DNA of 64,000 nucleotides. It comes from Bacteroidetes bacterium HGW-Bacteroidetes-16. Lineage in GTDB: Bacteria > Bacteroidota > Bacteroidia > Bacteroidales > F082. The stretch spans positions 25,545-89,544 of the forward strand of contig PHDN01000014.1 in the NCBI GenBank assembly GCA_002840975.1, read 5' to 3'. The notes below the pieces were generated by a model. The model saw only the letters and a list, made by a program, of their open reading frames with translations, had not been told where the DNA came from and did no database searches. Below are positions 1 through 8,378 of the stretch, in pieces. The position numbers were made by a program, and so were the translations under genes. Each line of letters begins with the position of its first letter. The stretch's first letter is position 1.

Positions 1-973
1 ATAACAGCAGAAGGGATGCATTGGTGGTATGCCCCAACAGGCTTTCGTTTACCAGGGCGTCCACTTTATGATTGATTAACTGGTGCAAAAACTCATATCC
101 TTCACCATAAAGGGAAGGCAGCATAAAGATCAATGCACCAAGTGCCACACCACCAATGAGTACTTTTACAAACCAGTTGTTAATTCTTTTCATTTGAGCC
201 TCAATGTACATGGAGAAACGTGAAAAGTACAGGCTAACCATTCCTGCCAACAGGCCAAGTCCAACATAATAAGGCAAATGGCGAAGATAAAACCCCTCGG
301 ACAAATCGAATGAAAACAGCACACCACTTCCCATAAGGAAATACGCGACCATGGCTCCCGTAGCCGAAGAAATCAACAGAGGTATCAACGCGCTCATGGT
401 GAGGTCGATCATCAATACTTCGAGTGAAAAAATAACGGCGGCAATAGGAGCTTTAAAAATGGCGGCGATGGCACCTGAAGCGCCTGCACCCACTAAAACC
501 ATCATGGTTTTACGATTGAGGTGAAATAGCTGGCCAAAGTAAGATCCTACCGAGCTGCCCGTGAGCACGATGGGTGCTTCAAGTCCAACAGAGCCCCCAA
601 AAGCAACGGTTAATGTACTGGCCACCATGGATGAATACATGTTGTGTTTTTTCAATTTTCCATTGTTCCTGGAAATGGCATGCAAAATACGGCTTACACC
701 ATGCCCGATGTTATCGCGTATCATATATGTGGCGAAGATAACCGTCAGGAATATACCGATAAAAGGAAAGGCAAGGTAAAGATAGTTGGAATCGGTAAAA
801 TTAAAACCATTGGTAATCAAAAGGTGGGTATTAAAAACCGTGTTTTTCAACACAACGGCAGCCAAACCGCTCACGATACCGATGATCAGACTTAATACAA
901 GTACCAGTTGGCGTTGACTCCGGGAATTGGAGAGCAACTTTGCAATGAGACTGGCGCGTAGATTCGTGAACAT
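1..973 (-). CDS. ClC-type chloride channel/antiporter, 3' end outside window
   Basis: The reverse-strand frame starts at the ATG at 973 and stays open to the window edge, giving 324 residues of a membrane protein without its C-terminus. Repeated hydrophobic helices and the segment GGSVGLEAP (about residues 126-134) match the selectivity-filter region of ClC proteins, with Glu132 in the place of the gating glutamate. A later GAGASGAIAAIFKAPIAA stretch also fits the family. The usual first filter motif GSGIP is replaced by GHGVS near residue 90, and the Gly after the gating Glu is Ala, so ion selectivity cannot be assumed. A perfect -7 box lies 25 bp upstream, so the gene is probably the first of its transcript. 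The family assignment is secure; channel versus exchanger is not decided. Confidence 0.88.
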   Translation of the reverse strand, partial: MFTNLRASLIAKLLSNSRSQRQLVLVLSLIIGIVSGLAAVVLKNTVFNTHLLITNGFNFTDSNYLYLAFPFIGIFLTVIFATYMIRDNIGHGVSRILHAISRNNGKLKKHNMYSSMVASTLTVAFGGSVGLEAPIVLTGSSVGSYFGQLFHLNRKTMMVLVGAGASGAIAAIFKAPIAAVIFSLEVLMIDLTMSALIPLLISSATGAMVAYFLMGSGVLFSFDLSEGFYLRHLPYYVGLGLLAGMVSLYFSRFSMYIEAQMKRINNWFVKVLIGGVALGALIFMLPSLYGEGYEFLHQLINHKVDALVNESLLGHTTNASLLLL

Positions 974-997
974 AAACAATAATAAAAAAAACAGCCG

Positions 998-1005
998 CAA
1001 AAGTA
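998..1005 (-). promoter_or_regulatory. -7 box TACTTTTG for the ClC gene
   Basis: A perfect TAnnTTTG on the minus strand ends 25 bp before the ATG at 973. The intergenic stretch 974-1133 holds no other gene. No convincing -33 element was identified. Confidence 0.6.
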
Positions 1006-1133
1006 ATTAATAATGAAGTCGGAAACGGAGAAGATTGACTTTGATGTTGAGTTTGGAAATATAATCCTCAAGTGATTAAGGGTTATTCAGAAATAAAATA
1101 TAAAAAGCAAGTCATCTTGTTGCAATCATTTGC

Positions 1134-1868
1134 TTATCCTGCTTTAAAACTCACCTCGTCCATGAGCGACTGCACCACATAGCGCATTTCGGTAAGTTCA
1201 AGCGCCACCAGATTTCCATAGCCGGTCCTGTCATTAAAATACACCCCGTTGTCCAAGTCGATGAATTTATACCCCGGCTGATTGATGCACATGTCGATAA
1301 ATTCCAGGTTAACCGGCACATGGCCATGGATTACTCTCCGGTTACGGATTTTTGAACTATCGACCCTGTAATCGCGTATCCAGATCATTGAACGGGTATC
1401 GGTGAAAGGATCTTCTGCTTTAAAATTTAAACCTGCATGTACAATTACATAATCGTCAGTCAGCACAAAATATTCCAGTTTGCGCATCCAGTCGATGTAT
1501 TTTTCTGGAATCTCCCGTGGTGATTCTACACCAAAACTTTCCATGGCTTGCTCGCCACCATAAATTTCCCATTCTTTCTGGATTTTCGTTTTAGAACGAA
1601 GACCCAAAAAACCCTTGTGTTTTTTATCCTCTTCCCATGCCTTGATGCAATAATCTTCGTGGTTGCCCATAAGCAGTCTCATATGATGACCGGCAGCCTG
1701 CATGCTCATCAAATAATCGATAACACCTTTGCTATCGGGGCCACGGTCGATATAATCACCCAAAAAATACAATTCATCTCCGATTTCCGGTTTAATCTGA
1801 TTTTCCATCAGGAATTTCAACGTTCGCAGGCATCCATGTATGTCGGGTATGATCCATTTTTTTGACAT
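1134..1868 (-). CDS. PPP-family serine/threonine protein phosphatase
   Basis: This 244-residue cytoplasmic protein carries the complete metallophosphatase signature in order: PDIHGC near the N-terminus, GDYIDRGPDS, GNHEDY, VHAGLN and HGHVPV. These are the metal-binding Asp, His and Asn residues of the PPP/calcineurin-like fold, with two metals expected. The length and the GDYIDRG form match bacterial PrpA/PrpE-type phosphatases that act on phosphoserine, phosphothreonine or sometimes phosphotyrosine. The substrate cannot be read from the sequence. It is monocistronic by spacing and has its own -7 box. An alternative is a symmetrical Ap4A hydrolase, which shares the fold, but the motif spacing fits a phosphatase at least as well. 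Confidence 0.88.
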   Translation of the reverse strand: MSKKWIIPDIHGCLRTLKFLMENQIKPEIGDELYFLGDYIDRGPDSKGVIDYLMSMQAAGHHMRLLMGNHEDYCIKAWEEDKKHKGFLGLRSKTKIQKEWEIYGGEQAMESFGVESPREIPEKYIDWMRKLEYFVLTDDYVIVHAGLNFKAEDPFTDTRSMIWIRDYRVDSSKIRNRRVIHGHVPVNLEFIDMCINQPGYKFIDLDNGVYFNDRTGYGNLVALELTEMRYVVQSLMDEVSFKAG

Positions 1869-1894
1869 GAGTTAATTTTTCGTTTAGATTAGTA

Positions 1895-1902
1895 CAAAAC
1901 TA
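1895..1902 (-). promoter_or_regulatory. -7 box TAGTTTTG for the PPP phosphatase
   Basis: A perfect TAnnTTTG on the minus strand ends 27 bp upstream of the ATG at 1868, implying a leader of about 20 nt. Confidence 0.6.
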
Positions 1903-1950
1903 AACATATTTTGTCGTCTAACACTACTATTTAAGTGGTAGTTATCATAA

Positions 1951-2697
1951 TTATTTACCTGTTGCCTGGTTGGCCACTTGTTCCATCAGTTTTTTAACTT
2001 CTTCCGGATCGCCCAAAAAGTAATCTTTTACCAGGTTCATATCATCATCAAATTCAAATACATAAGGTATTCCTGTTGGGATGTTGAATTCCAGGATTTC
2101 TTCACGGCTCATGTTTTTAAGTTTCATTACCAACGCCCGGAGGCTGTTTCCGTGAGCCGCTATTAACAACTCATTTTGTTGTTTTAAGGCCGGTAACAAT
2201 TCTATTTCCCAATAAGGGGTTAGTCTTTCGATTACTTCTTTAAGCGACTCGGTCATGGGTAATTCAGCCGGGGTAAGTGCTGCATAACGGGCTTCGAATC
2301 GCGGATTTCGTTCATCATCGGCAGCCAGTGGTTGGGGAGGTGTGTCGAAGCTGCGGCGCCAAAGCTGTACCATTTCCGGTCCATATTGTTTGGCAGTTTC
2401 TATTTTATTTAATCCTTGCAGCGCTCCATAATGCTTTTCGTTCAGGCGCCAGCTGTTTTTTACTTCAATCCACATCAAATCCATCTCTTCGAGGGTGAGC
2501 CACAAGGTTTTGATGGCTCTGGAGAGATACGAAGTGTACGCTAACCGAAAATCAAAACCAGCCTCTTTCAACACCTTACCGGCTTTGCGAGCCTCTTCCA
2601 TTCCCTGCCCCGACAATGGTACATCGGTCCATCCAGTAAAACGGTTTTCTTTATTCCAGGCACTCTGCCCATGACGTAACAGCACTAAACGTTTCAT
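1951..2697 (-). CDS. gpmA: 2,3-bisphosphoglycerate-dependent phosphoglycerate mutase
   Basis: The enzyme interconverts 3- and 2-phosphoglycerate in glycolysis and gluconeogenesis in the cytoplasm. The phosphohistidine motif LLRHGQSAWN is at residues 5-14, followed by the GWTDVPLS segment typical of the dPGM branch, an internal glutamate in MTESLKEV, and the second catalytic His in AAHGNSLRAL. The 248-residue length is that of GpmA and excludes the shorter phosphatase relatives. It stands alone on the minus strand with a perfect -7 box 33 bp before the ATG, and diverges from the deacetylase at 2782. Nothing unusual is seen. Confidence 0.96.
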   Translation of the reverse strand: MKRLVLLRHGQSAWNKENRFTGWTDVPLSGQGMEEARKAGKVLKEAGFDFRLAYTSYLSRAIKTLWLTLEEMDLMWIEVKNSWRLNEKHYGALQGLNKIETAKQYGPEMVQLWRRSFDTPPQPLAADDERNPRFEARYAALTPAELPMTESLKEVIERLTPYWEIELLPALKQQNELLIAAHGNSLRALVMKLKNMSREEILEFNIPTGIPYVFEFDDDMNLVKDYFLGDPEEVKKLMEQVANQATGK

Positions 2698-2729
2698 TCT
2701 AAAGTCTTTTAAGAATTAATAACAGGAAA

Positions 2730-2737
2730 CAAAATTA
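2730..2737 (-). promoter_or_regulatory. -7 box TAATTTTG for gpmA
   Basis: A perfect TAnnTTTG on the minus strand, 33 bp upstream of the gpmA ATG. It lies 32 bp from the opposite-strand box at 2770-2777, making a compact divergent promoter region. Confidence 0.6.
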
Positions 2738-2769
2738 CTAAAATACGGTGCACATGATGCAGACAATTG

Positions 2770-2777
2770 TACTTTTG
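2770..2777 (+). promoter_or_regulatory. -7 box TACTTTTG, nearly on the start codon of the deacetylase
   Basis: A perfect TAnnTTTG whose final G is only 5 bp before the ATG at 2782. Transcription would begin on or beside the A of the start codon, so the mRNA may be leaderless. The TTG at 2767, which could be mistaken for a start, lies at the edge of this box. Confidence 0.5.
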
Positions 2778-2781
2778 CCTG

Positions 2782-3402
2782 ATGCAAGTTAAACCTCCAA
2801 TCGTTTTACGTTTTTTGTTACCTGGTGTAACATGGAAAGTAAACACCTCCGAGAAGGTGATTTTCGTGACCTTTGACGATGGTCCGCATCCTGAAATCAC
2901 CTTGCAGGTACTGGACATTCTGGATCGATTTCTGGCCAAAGCTACTTTTTTTTGTGTGGGCGAAAATGTACAGAAATACCCCAGCGCCTATGCTGAAATC
3001 CTTCGTCGCGGACACCATACCGGAAACCACACATACAACCACCTAAAAGGTTGGAAAACAAATAATAAACTTTATTTTAATAACATCAATAAAGCCTCGC
3101 AGCTGATCGAAAGCAAGTTGTTTCGGCCACCATACGGAAAAATAACCCCATTGCAGGCACTGCATTTAAAACAACATTATCGCATCGTGATGTGGTCGGT
3201 TATTTCGTATGATTTTAATGCCCGCGTTTCTCCTGAACAATGTCTCGACAATGTGATGAAGCATAGTTTTCCGGGAACGATTGCAGTTTTTCACGACAGT
3301 GTGAAATCTGTAAAAAATTTATTAACGGTCCTCCCTTTGTACCTGGAAGCCATGAGCAAAAAAGGATACACGTTTAAAGCTTTAGAGGAACAATCCTCAT
3401 AA
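2782..3402 (+). CDS. polysaccharide deacetylase (NodB-like, carbohydrate esterase 4)
   Basis: The 206-residue protein has the ordered CE4 motifs: TFDDGPHPE (catalytic base and metal Asp), HHTGNHTYNH (metal histidines), RPPYGK, WSVISYDF and VFHDS near the C-terminus. Such enzymes remove N-acetyl groups from peptidoglycan or other glycans in the envelope. No clear signal peptide is present; a short hydrophobic start (PIVLRFLLPG) may suffice for anchoring, so location is uncertain. I use the ATG at 2782 instead of the in-frame TTG at 2767, because the TTG abuts a promoter box. The next gene follows after 48 bp in the same direction. The metal triad is intact, so activity is expected, but the sugar substrate is unknown. 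Confidence 0.88.
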   Translation: MQVKPPIVLRFLLPGVTWKVNTSEKVIFVTFDDGPHPEITLQVLDILDRFLAKATFFCVGENVQKYPSAYAEILRRGHHTGNHTYNHLKGWKTNNKLYFNNINKASQLIESKLFRPPYGKITPLQALHLKQHYRIVMWSVISYDFNARVSPEQCLDNVMKHSFPGTIAVFHDSVKSVKNLLTVLPLYLEAMSKKGYTFKALEEQSS

Positions 3403-3450
3403 CCACCGCATGCCAATATTTTGCATCTTTGTAAATCAAACAACTTTTGA

Positions 3451-5220
3451 ATGGCAAAACGAATTTTATCATTTACCGCAATTTTGTGGATGGCCTTTTA
3501 TCTTTCGCAGTGTGCTCATCCTGTGATGCCTTCAGGAGGGGAGAAGGATATTACTCCTCCACGGATACTTTATTCTACTCCGCCAAATGGCAGTGCCAAT
3601 TTCAAAGGAAACAGATTTACACTCAACACCAGCGAATATGTGGTGTTGAAAAACGTGATGGAAGCCGCCCTGATTTCTCCTCCCATGAAAAAATTTCCTG
3701 ATTTTAGTACCCGGGGAAAATCCATTCAAGTCAAGTTCAACGAGGAACTCAAACCCAACACCACCTATTCTGTCTATTTTGGCGATGCCATTGCCGATCT
3801 TACTGAAACCAACCCCTTGCTTAACTACTCCTATATTTTCTCCACAGGGACTTATGTCGATTCGCTCAGCTTGTATGGAACCGTGCAAAACGCTCAAAAC
3901 CTTCTCCCTGAGGAACAAGTATTCGTGATGTTGTATAAGGATGATAACGACACCATTCCACTTGACAGCCTGCCTTTTTTTGTACCCCCTTATTACGTGA
4001 GCAAGAGTGATGCAAGCGGAAAATTTTCGCTGAACGGCCTGGCCGAAGATAGGTACCTGATTTTCGCCTTAAAGGACCAAAACGCCAATTTTATTTTTGA
4101 CCAGCCCGGTGAAGAAATTGCTTATCTCGACTCACTGGTTCATCCATATTACGATAATACTTTGCTTTTTAAGAAAGACATTATTATAATTGACTCGATA
4201 ATTGACCTTCAGATTGATACGGCTCAGGCCCGGCTTGATTCGATTTATCAGGATTCTGTTTACAATGCAAAATTCAGAGGGTTGACCTTGCTGATGTTTA
4301 TGCAATATGATAGCACCCAGCGGTTGCTGAAAGCAGAGTTGTCGCGCCGAAACACCATTATGTTTTCCTTTTCACAGCCGGCGGAGGGAGTGGACATTAT
4401 TCCCCTGAATTTCAACCCCGACACACTTTGGCGTCTGGAAGTGTTTTCTGCTAAAAAAGATACTGTAACCTGGTATTTAAAAACATTACCAATCGATACG
4501 CTGGAAGTATTAATAAAAAACCTGGACGACACCCTCGGACTGGTATCCCTTCGCCTCGACCCGGACAAAACCACCGGCAGGGCACGACAAAATAAAAAGA
4601 AGAATCCAACCATGGAATACCTTGAATGGACCTCTAACATCAAGGCTGGCAATCTCATGCCGAATAAAAAGCCTGAAATTTCTTTTCTACAGCCAATGGT
4701 GAGCTGCATTACCGATTCGGCTTACCTGGTGGCAGGCACCGACACCATCGCCAACCCTCCATTTATTTACATCGACAGCATACACCAATCGGTCCGGTTC
4801 CCGATGGAGATTTCGGACGAATTCAGGTACAAGATTTATTACCCCGACTCATCATTCATCGACTGGAATGGTTTCTTCAACAAGGAAATATCCCTTTCGT
4901 TTACGCCCAGGCCATTAAAAGAATATGGAGTTTTCACCTTTGGTTTGCATCCCGAATACAGGCAGAGTTATATACTGCAGATGTTGACAGTAAAAGAAGT
5001 AGTTGTAAAACAAATTGAATTTACAGGCGACACCACTGTTGTTTTAGAATTTCTTACACCCGGTAAATATTTGTTTAAAGTGATTTTTGACAACAATCAA
5101 AACCACCAGTGGGATGCAGGCCATTTTGGTGCCAGGCGCCAACCTGAAGAGGTAATTTACTTTGACAAAGAGATAGACATCAGGGCCAATTGGGAGATTG
5201 AGGAGGAATGGGAGTGGTGA
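3451..5220 (+). CDS. Ig-like domain lipoprotein (SbsA Ig-like)
   Basis: This 589-residue protein begins with a lipoprotein signal ending LSQC, putting the lipidated Cys at position 21. Directly after it comes a segment with GGEKDITPPR and STPPNG, followed by an Ig-like fold recognisable from KSIQVKFNEELKPNTTYSV and FSTGTYVDS, the pattern of the bacterial Ig-like (Big_5/SbsA) family. A second repeat-like segment, FSLNGLAEDRYLIFALKD with DQNANFIFDQPGE, and a matching FDNNQNHQWDAGHF near the C-terminus resemble calcium-loop or carboxypeptidase-regulatory folds. Such proteins are common and uncharacterised in Bacteroidota. It is probably anchored in the outer or inner membrane facing the periplasm. 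The role is unknown. Spacing suggests possible co-transcription with the deacetylase. Confidence 0.8.
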   Translation: MAKRILSFTAILWMAFYLSQCAHPVMPSGGEKDITPPRILYSTPPNGSANFKGNRFTLNTSEYVVLKNVMEAALISPPMKKFPDFSTRGKSIQVKFNEELKPNTTYSVYFGDAIADLTETNPLLNYSYIFSTGTYVDSLSLYGTVQNAQNLLPEEQVFVMLYKDDNDTIPLDSLPFFVPPYYVSKSDASGKFSLNGLAEDRYLIFALKDQNANFIFDQPGEEIAYLDSLVHPYYDNTLLFKKDIIIIDSIIDLQIDTAQARLDSIYQDSVYNAKFRGLTLLMFMQYDSTQRLLKAELSRRNTIMFSFSQPAEGVDIIPLNFNPDTLWRLEVFSAKKDTVTWYLKTLPIDTLEVLIKNLDDTLGLVSLRLDPDKTTGRARQNKKKNPTMEYLEWTSNIKAGNLMPNKKPEISFLQPMVSCITDSAYLVAGTDTIANPPFIYIDSIHQSVRFPMEISDEFRYKIYYPDSSFIDWNGFFNKEISLSFTPRPLKEYGVFTFGLHPEYRQSYILQMLTVKEVVVKQIEFTGDTTVVLEFLTPGKYLFKVIFDNNQNHQWDAGHFGARRQPEEVIYFDKEIDIRANWEIEEEWEW

Positions 5221-5303
5221 GAATAGCCTGGTAGATTGGCACTCATTTCGAAAAGAGTACCAACTATGAAAATTAAGCAAGAAATTACTTCAAGGTAAAA
5301 CCA

Positions 5304-5603
5304 TTAATAATCATTACACCTGTTAACGCACTCAACAATTTCGGTTAAAATCAGGCTGCGTAATGAATAATAAATTTTCTTTCCTTCCCGTTTAGAATTA
5401 AGGACTCCTTTATTTTTCAAAATATTCAAATGATGAGAGGCAGTGGCTTGTTCGATATCAAGGCGCTCATATATTTCGGTAACACTTAACCGTTTTCCAT
5501 CTGCTAATAAGTCGATGATTGCAATACGCATGGGGTGCGAAATGGCCCGAAGCTTGCTGGCAGCAGATTCTAATTTTAATATGTCGATTTCTATTGTACG
5601 CAT
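5304..5603 (-). CDS. ArsR-like winged-helix transcription regulator
   Basis: The 99-residue product has the ArsR pattern: LRAISHPMRIAIIDLL, then a recognition helix in ERLDIEQATASHHLNILK and the wing REGKKIYYSL. The metal-sensing ELCVC motif of classic ArsR/SmtB proteins is absent and the only late cysteine is in NRC, so it may not sense metals. The frame stays open up to a start at 5657, but I place the start at 5603 because a perfect -7 box sits at 5618-5625 between the two. It lies between the convergent Ig-like lipoprotein and the upstream same-strand adenine deaminase, so its target is not indicated by context. Autoregulation is usual for such small regulators. Confidence 0.85.
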   Translation of the reverse strand: MRTIEIDILKLESAASKLRAISHPMRIAIIDLLADGKRLSVTEIYERLDIEQATASHHLNILKNKGVLNSKREGKKIYYSLRSLILTEIVECVNRCNDY

Positions 5604-5617
5604 TCCAGAAATTTTTA

Positions 5618-5625
5618 CAAAAATA
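5618..5625 (-). promoter_or_regulatory. -7 box TATTTTTG for the ArsR-like gene
   Basis: A perfect TAnnTTTG on the minus strand ending 15 bp before the ATG at 5603. It decides the start, since the upstream alternative start at 5657 would precede the promoter. Confidence 0.6.
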
Positions 5626-5705
5626 TGATTAATCGTCTCTGGAAAACAAACAATCAACTACCGATATTGCTCATTTTCATATTTTTTACCAGTTCTAAAT
5701 AAGGG

Positions 5706-7349
5706 CTAATTGACGAATAAATCGGTAAAGGCGAACGACTTTCCATCGAACAATCCTTTATCGCTTAGTTTAAGTTCCGGTATCACCAACAATGCCATGA
5801 ATGATAAGGTCATAAATGGAGCCCTGAGGGTAGATCCCATTTTATGTGCCTCCAGATCAATCTGATAATAGTGATGTGCCACCTTGTAACCATCGCATGT
5901 CGACATCAAACCTGCAACAGGTAGTGGCAGTGTGTTTTCTACGCGTTTGTTTACCACCGTCACGCCACCCTTCTCTGCAATCACCTGGTTTATTGCACGG
6001 GCAATGTATTCATCAGAAGTGCCTACCGCTACAATGTTATGGCTGTCGTGTGCGACGCTTGACGCGATGGCACCCTCTTTCAGGTTAAAATTTTTGATAA
6101 AAGCGATGGCCGGTTTTGCTTTTCTCTCGTAGCGATTCAGTACCACCATTTTCAACAGATCACGTTCGGTATCGCTTACTACATTGTTGTCGACTACTTT
6201 GGGGTTGGCAAATATTGCACCGGTAATCAATTGCCCATCGTAAGCTTCTATTACACGGAGTTTATTCCCTTTCGGCAGAACCCGTAAGTCTTTGGCCAGG
6301 ATAGGCTCCGCGTTAAAATTATTGGGTTGGTCCTCAAATACAGAATCGATTAATGATTTTCCTTTGTCAGCTACCAATTGACCATTGATGTAGGTTTGCA
6401 GAACATTAAAATCCTCCAGGTTATCCACTACAATCATATCGGCAGGATCACCTATTTGCATGGTGCCCACTTCCAACCCATAGTGCTTGATGGGATTAAG
6501 AATGGCACTTCTGAGCACCGTTATTGGATCGTAGCCTTTATGTATGGCACGCACCACCATCTGGTTGATATGTCCTCTTACCAGATCGTCCGGATGTTTG
6601 TCATCGGAACAAAACAATACCTTGTCAGGATAATCTTTCAGTAAATCGACCAATGCTTCAAAGTTTTTAGCGGCACTGCCTTCGCGGATTTGAATTTTCA
6701 TCCCACAATGAATCTTATCCAATGCTTCTTCCATGGTAAAACATTCGTGGTCGGTGGTGACGCCTGCGGAGGCATATTGTTTGGCGGCATCGCCTTTTAC
6801 TCCCGGCGCATGTCCATCCACGGGCTTATTATGCCTTTGGGCGATGGCAATTTTTTCCATTTCCCATGCATCGCGGTTGATTACTCCCGGAAAGTTCATC
6901 ATTTCCGAAAGGTATTTAATCTCTTCCATGCCCAGGAGTTCTTCAATCTCCTTCGCTTTGAACTGAAAACCGGCAGTTTCGAACGGTGTGGCAGGAACAC
7001 AGGCCGAAGCACCGAAATAAAACTTGAAGGGAACCCGTTTGCCATTGGCGATCATATATTTAATTCCATATATTCCGAGCACGTTGGCAATTTCGTGCGG
7101 ATCAGAAACCGTTGCCACAGTGCCATGCACAACAGCTATTTTGGCAAATTCAGACGGAATCAGCATGGAACTTTCTATGTGGATGTGGGCATCGATCAAC
7201 CCGGGAAGGATGTACTGATCGCCAGCCACCTTTCCGGGAACAATGTTTTTGATTTTCCCGTTCTCAACATGAACGGTTCCGGGAAATATTTTTTGGTTAT
7301 GCAAATCAATGATTTGACCGCTTAATGAGTATCTGTGATTTTTTGACAT
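5706..7349 (-). CDS. ade: adenine deaminase
   Basis: The enzyme converts adenine to hypoxanthine and ammonia in purine salvage. The 547-residue amidohydrolase has LPGLIDAHIHIESS at residues 49-62 (first metal histidines), GHAPGVKG, DHECFTMEEAL, SDDKHPDDL and the conserved C-terminal half with GDPADMIVVD and later VAHDSHNIVAVG. Length and motifs are those of AdeC-type adenine deaminases, not adenosine deaminase. It has its own -7 box 24 bp upstream of the ATG. The mevalonate kinase gene ends 87 bp before it on the same strand, so some read-through is possible. All metal ligands look intact. Confidence 0.94.
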   Translation of the reverse strand: MSKNHRYSLSGQIIDLHNQKIFPGTVHVENGKIKNIVPGKVAGDQYILPGLIDAHIHIESSMLIPSEFAKIAVVHGTVATVSDPHEIANVLGIYGIKYMIANGKRVPFKFYFGASACVPATPFETAGFQFKAKEIEELLGMEEIKYLSEMMNFPGVINRDAWEMEKIAIAQRHNKPVDGHAPGVKGDAAKQYASAGVTTDHECFTMEEALDKIHCGMKIQIREGSAAKNFEALVDLLKDYPDKVLFCSDDKHPDDLVRGHINQMVVRAIHKGYDPITVLRSAILNPIKHYGLEVGTMQIGDPADMIVVDNLEDFNVLQTYINGQLVADKGKSLIDSVFEDQPNNFNAEPILAKDLRVLPKGNKLRVIEAYDGQLITGAIFANPKVVDNNVVSDTERDLLKMVVLNRYERKAKPAIAFIKNFNLKEGAIASSVAHDSHNIVAVGTSDEYIARAINQVIAEKGGVTVVNKRVENTLPLPVAGLMSTCDGYKVAHHYYQIDLEAHKMGSTLRAPFMTLSFMALLVIPELKLSDKGLFDGKSFAFTDLFVN

Positions 7350-7372
7350 GGCGTTAGATTAATCATAAGAGA

Positions 7373-7380
7373 CAAAAATA
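7373..7380 (-). promoter_or_regulatory. -7 box TATTTTTG for adenine deaminase
   Basis: A perfect TAnnTTTG on the minus strand, 24 bp before the ATG at 7349. It separates ade from the upstream mevalonate operon. Confidence 0.6.
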
Positions 7381-7436
7381 AGAGATAATCGTGGATATGG
7401 TATCATGAGATAGAAAAAAACAAAATAGAGTACCTC

Positions 7437-8378
7437 TTATAGATGAATTACTTCCACTCCGGAAGCATTAAAATATCGATTTACGGCATTAAGGTTCCTG
7501 GTAAATCCCAGCAAAAAGCCTCCTCCTCCTGAACCACATAGTTTCAGGTAATAATCTCCTGTATCCAATCCGTTTTGCCATGCAGGCCTGTACAACTCAG
7601 GAATCATGGGGGCAAAATGCCCGATAAAAAAACGGGACAGCAGGGCTAAGTTCTTGAACAACGATGTAGTATCTCTATTAACGATGGCCTCGATGCAGTG
7701 GTTATTGGCAGGAATCAATTCGTTGACAAAACGACTGTAAAAATGGTGCTGCCGACATTGATCAAAAAACCGGTTCACCAGTGGGCCGGTTTTCCCAGTA
7801 ACACCGGTATTGATTAAAAAAACAGAAAAATCGTTAAAGTGCAGTTCATCAGGCATGTTGGCAAAGCCAATCTCATGTTTGTTTTTGATGAGCAATGGTT
7901 GTTGTAGATAGCAGAGGAGGGGGTCAAGGCCGGAACTTACTCCATGAAAAAACGACTCCATCTGTGCCAACTGCTTTTTTAACCCGATCAGCATATTTTC
8001 ATTACCGGGGCTAATATACACAGCATCAACAGCATAACGCTCATAAACCGCAGCACATAGGGCGCCTGAACTCCCCACACCAAATCCCTGGGGAATCGCC
8101 GAATCGAAATATAAACCCTGCTTTATTTCTGCTTCGAGTCTGTCCAGGTTTAAATCCGCCAACAATTCTCCTTTCTCGTTTAATCCTGCCAAGAAGGTGT
8201 AAAAACGAGTGAGTTCCGAATTGGAGTCAATGGCTTCCCCCCTTCGTGGTGGTGTAGGTAAAAATCGCCATTGTGCGGTAAACATTTTTAACGGGATGGT
8301 TAAGCCCATGGAATCGCACATCACGCTGTACTCGCCAAACAACAATAATTTTGAATAATACGCTTTTTCTTCCGTCAT
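7437..8378 (-). CDS. mevalonate kinase (GHMP family), last gene of the mevalonate operon
   Basis: The 313-residue protein shows the three GHMP motifs: SKLLLFGEYSVM near residue 10, the phosphate loop GFGVGSSGALCAA, and the C-terminal LCGSGGGGFLLGF. SSGLDPLLC supplies the Asp expected for kinase activity in the mevalonate kinase branch. It would phosphorylate mevalonate with ATP in the cytoplasm. Its ATG overlaps the stop of the upstream decarboxylase gene by 4 bp (ATGA), indicating translational coupling. Context and motifs favour mevalonate kinase, but which of the two GHMP kinases in this operon acts on mevalonate and which on phosphomevalonate is inferred, not proved. Confidence 0.85.
   Translation of the reverse strand: MTEEKAYYSKLLLFGEYSVMCDSMGLTIPLKMFTAQWRFLPTPPRRGEAIDSNSELTRFYTFLAGLNEKGELLADLNLDRLEAEIKQGLYFDSAIPQGFGVGSSGALCAAVYERYAVDAVYISPGNENMLIGLKKQLAQMESFFHGVSSGLDPLLCYLQQPLLIKNKHEIGFANMPDELHFNDFSVFLINTGVTGKTGPLVNRFFDQCRQHHFYSRFVNELIPANNHCIEAIVNRDTTSLFKNLALLSRFFIGHFAPMIPELYRPAWQNGLDTGDYYLKLCGSGGGGFLLGFTRNLNAVNRYFNASGVEVIHL

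Noticed and set aside
561..895. Two plus-strand open frames of 72 and 83 codons
   Set aside because: They lie antisense within the ClC gene, which has clear family motifs and a promoter; no motif or start context supports them.
4260..4709. 149-codon minus-strand open frame
   Set aside because: It is antisense inside the Ig-like lipoprotein gene and shows no recognisable features.
5237..5265. Imperfect inverted repeat after the Ig-like lipoprotein gene as a terminator
   Set aside because: TTGGCACTC pairs with GAGTACCAA but no T run follows on either strand.
5604..5657. Longer N-terminus for the ArsR-like regulator
   Set aside because: A perfect -7 box lies inside the extension, so a transcript from it would not contain the upstream start.
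6690..7325. 211-codon plus-strand open frame
   Set aside because: It is the antisense shadow of adenine deaminase; the His- and Phe-rich composition is typical of such shadows.
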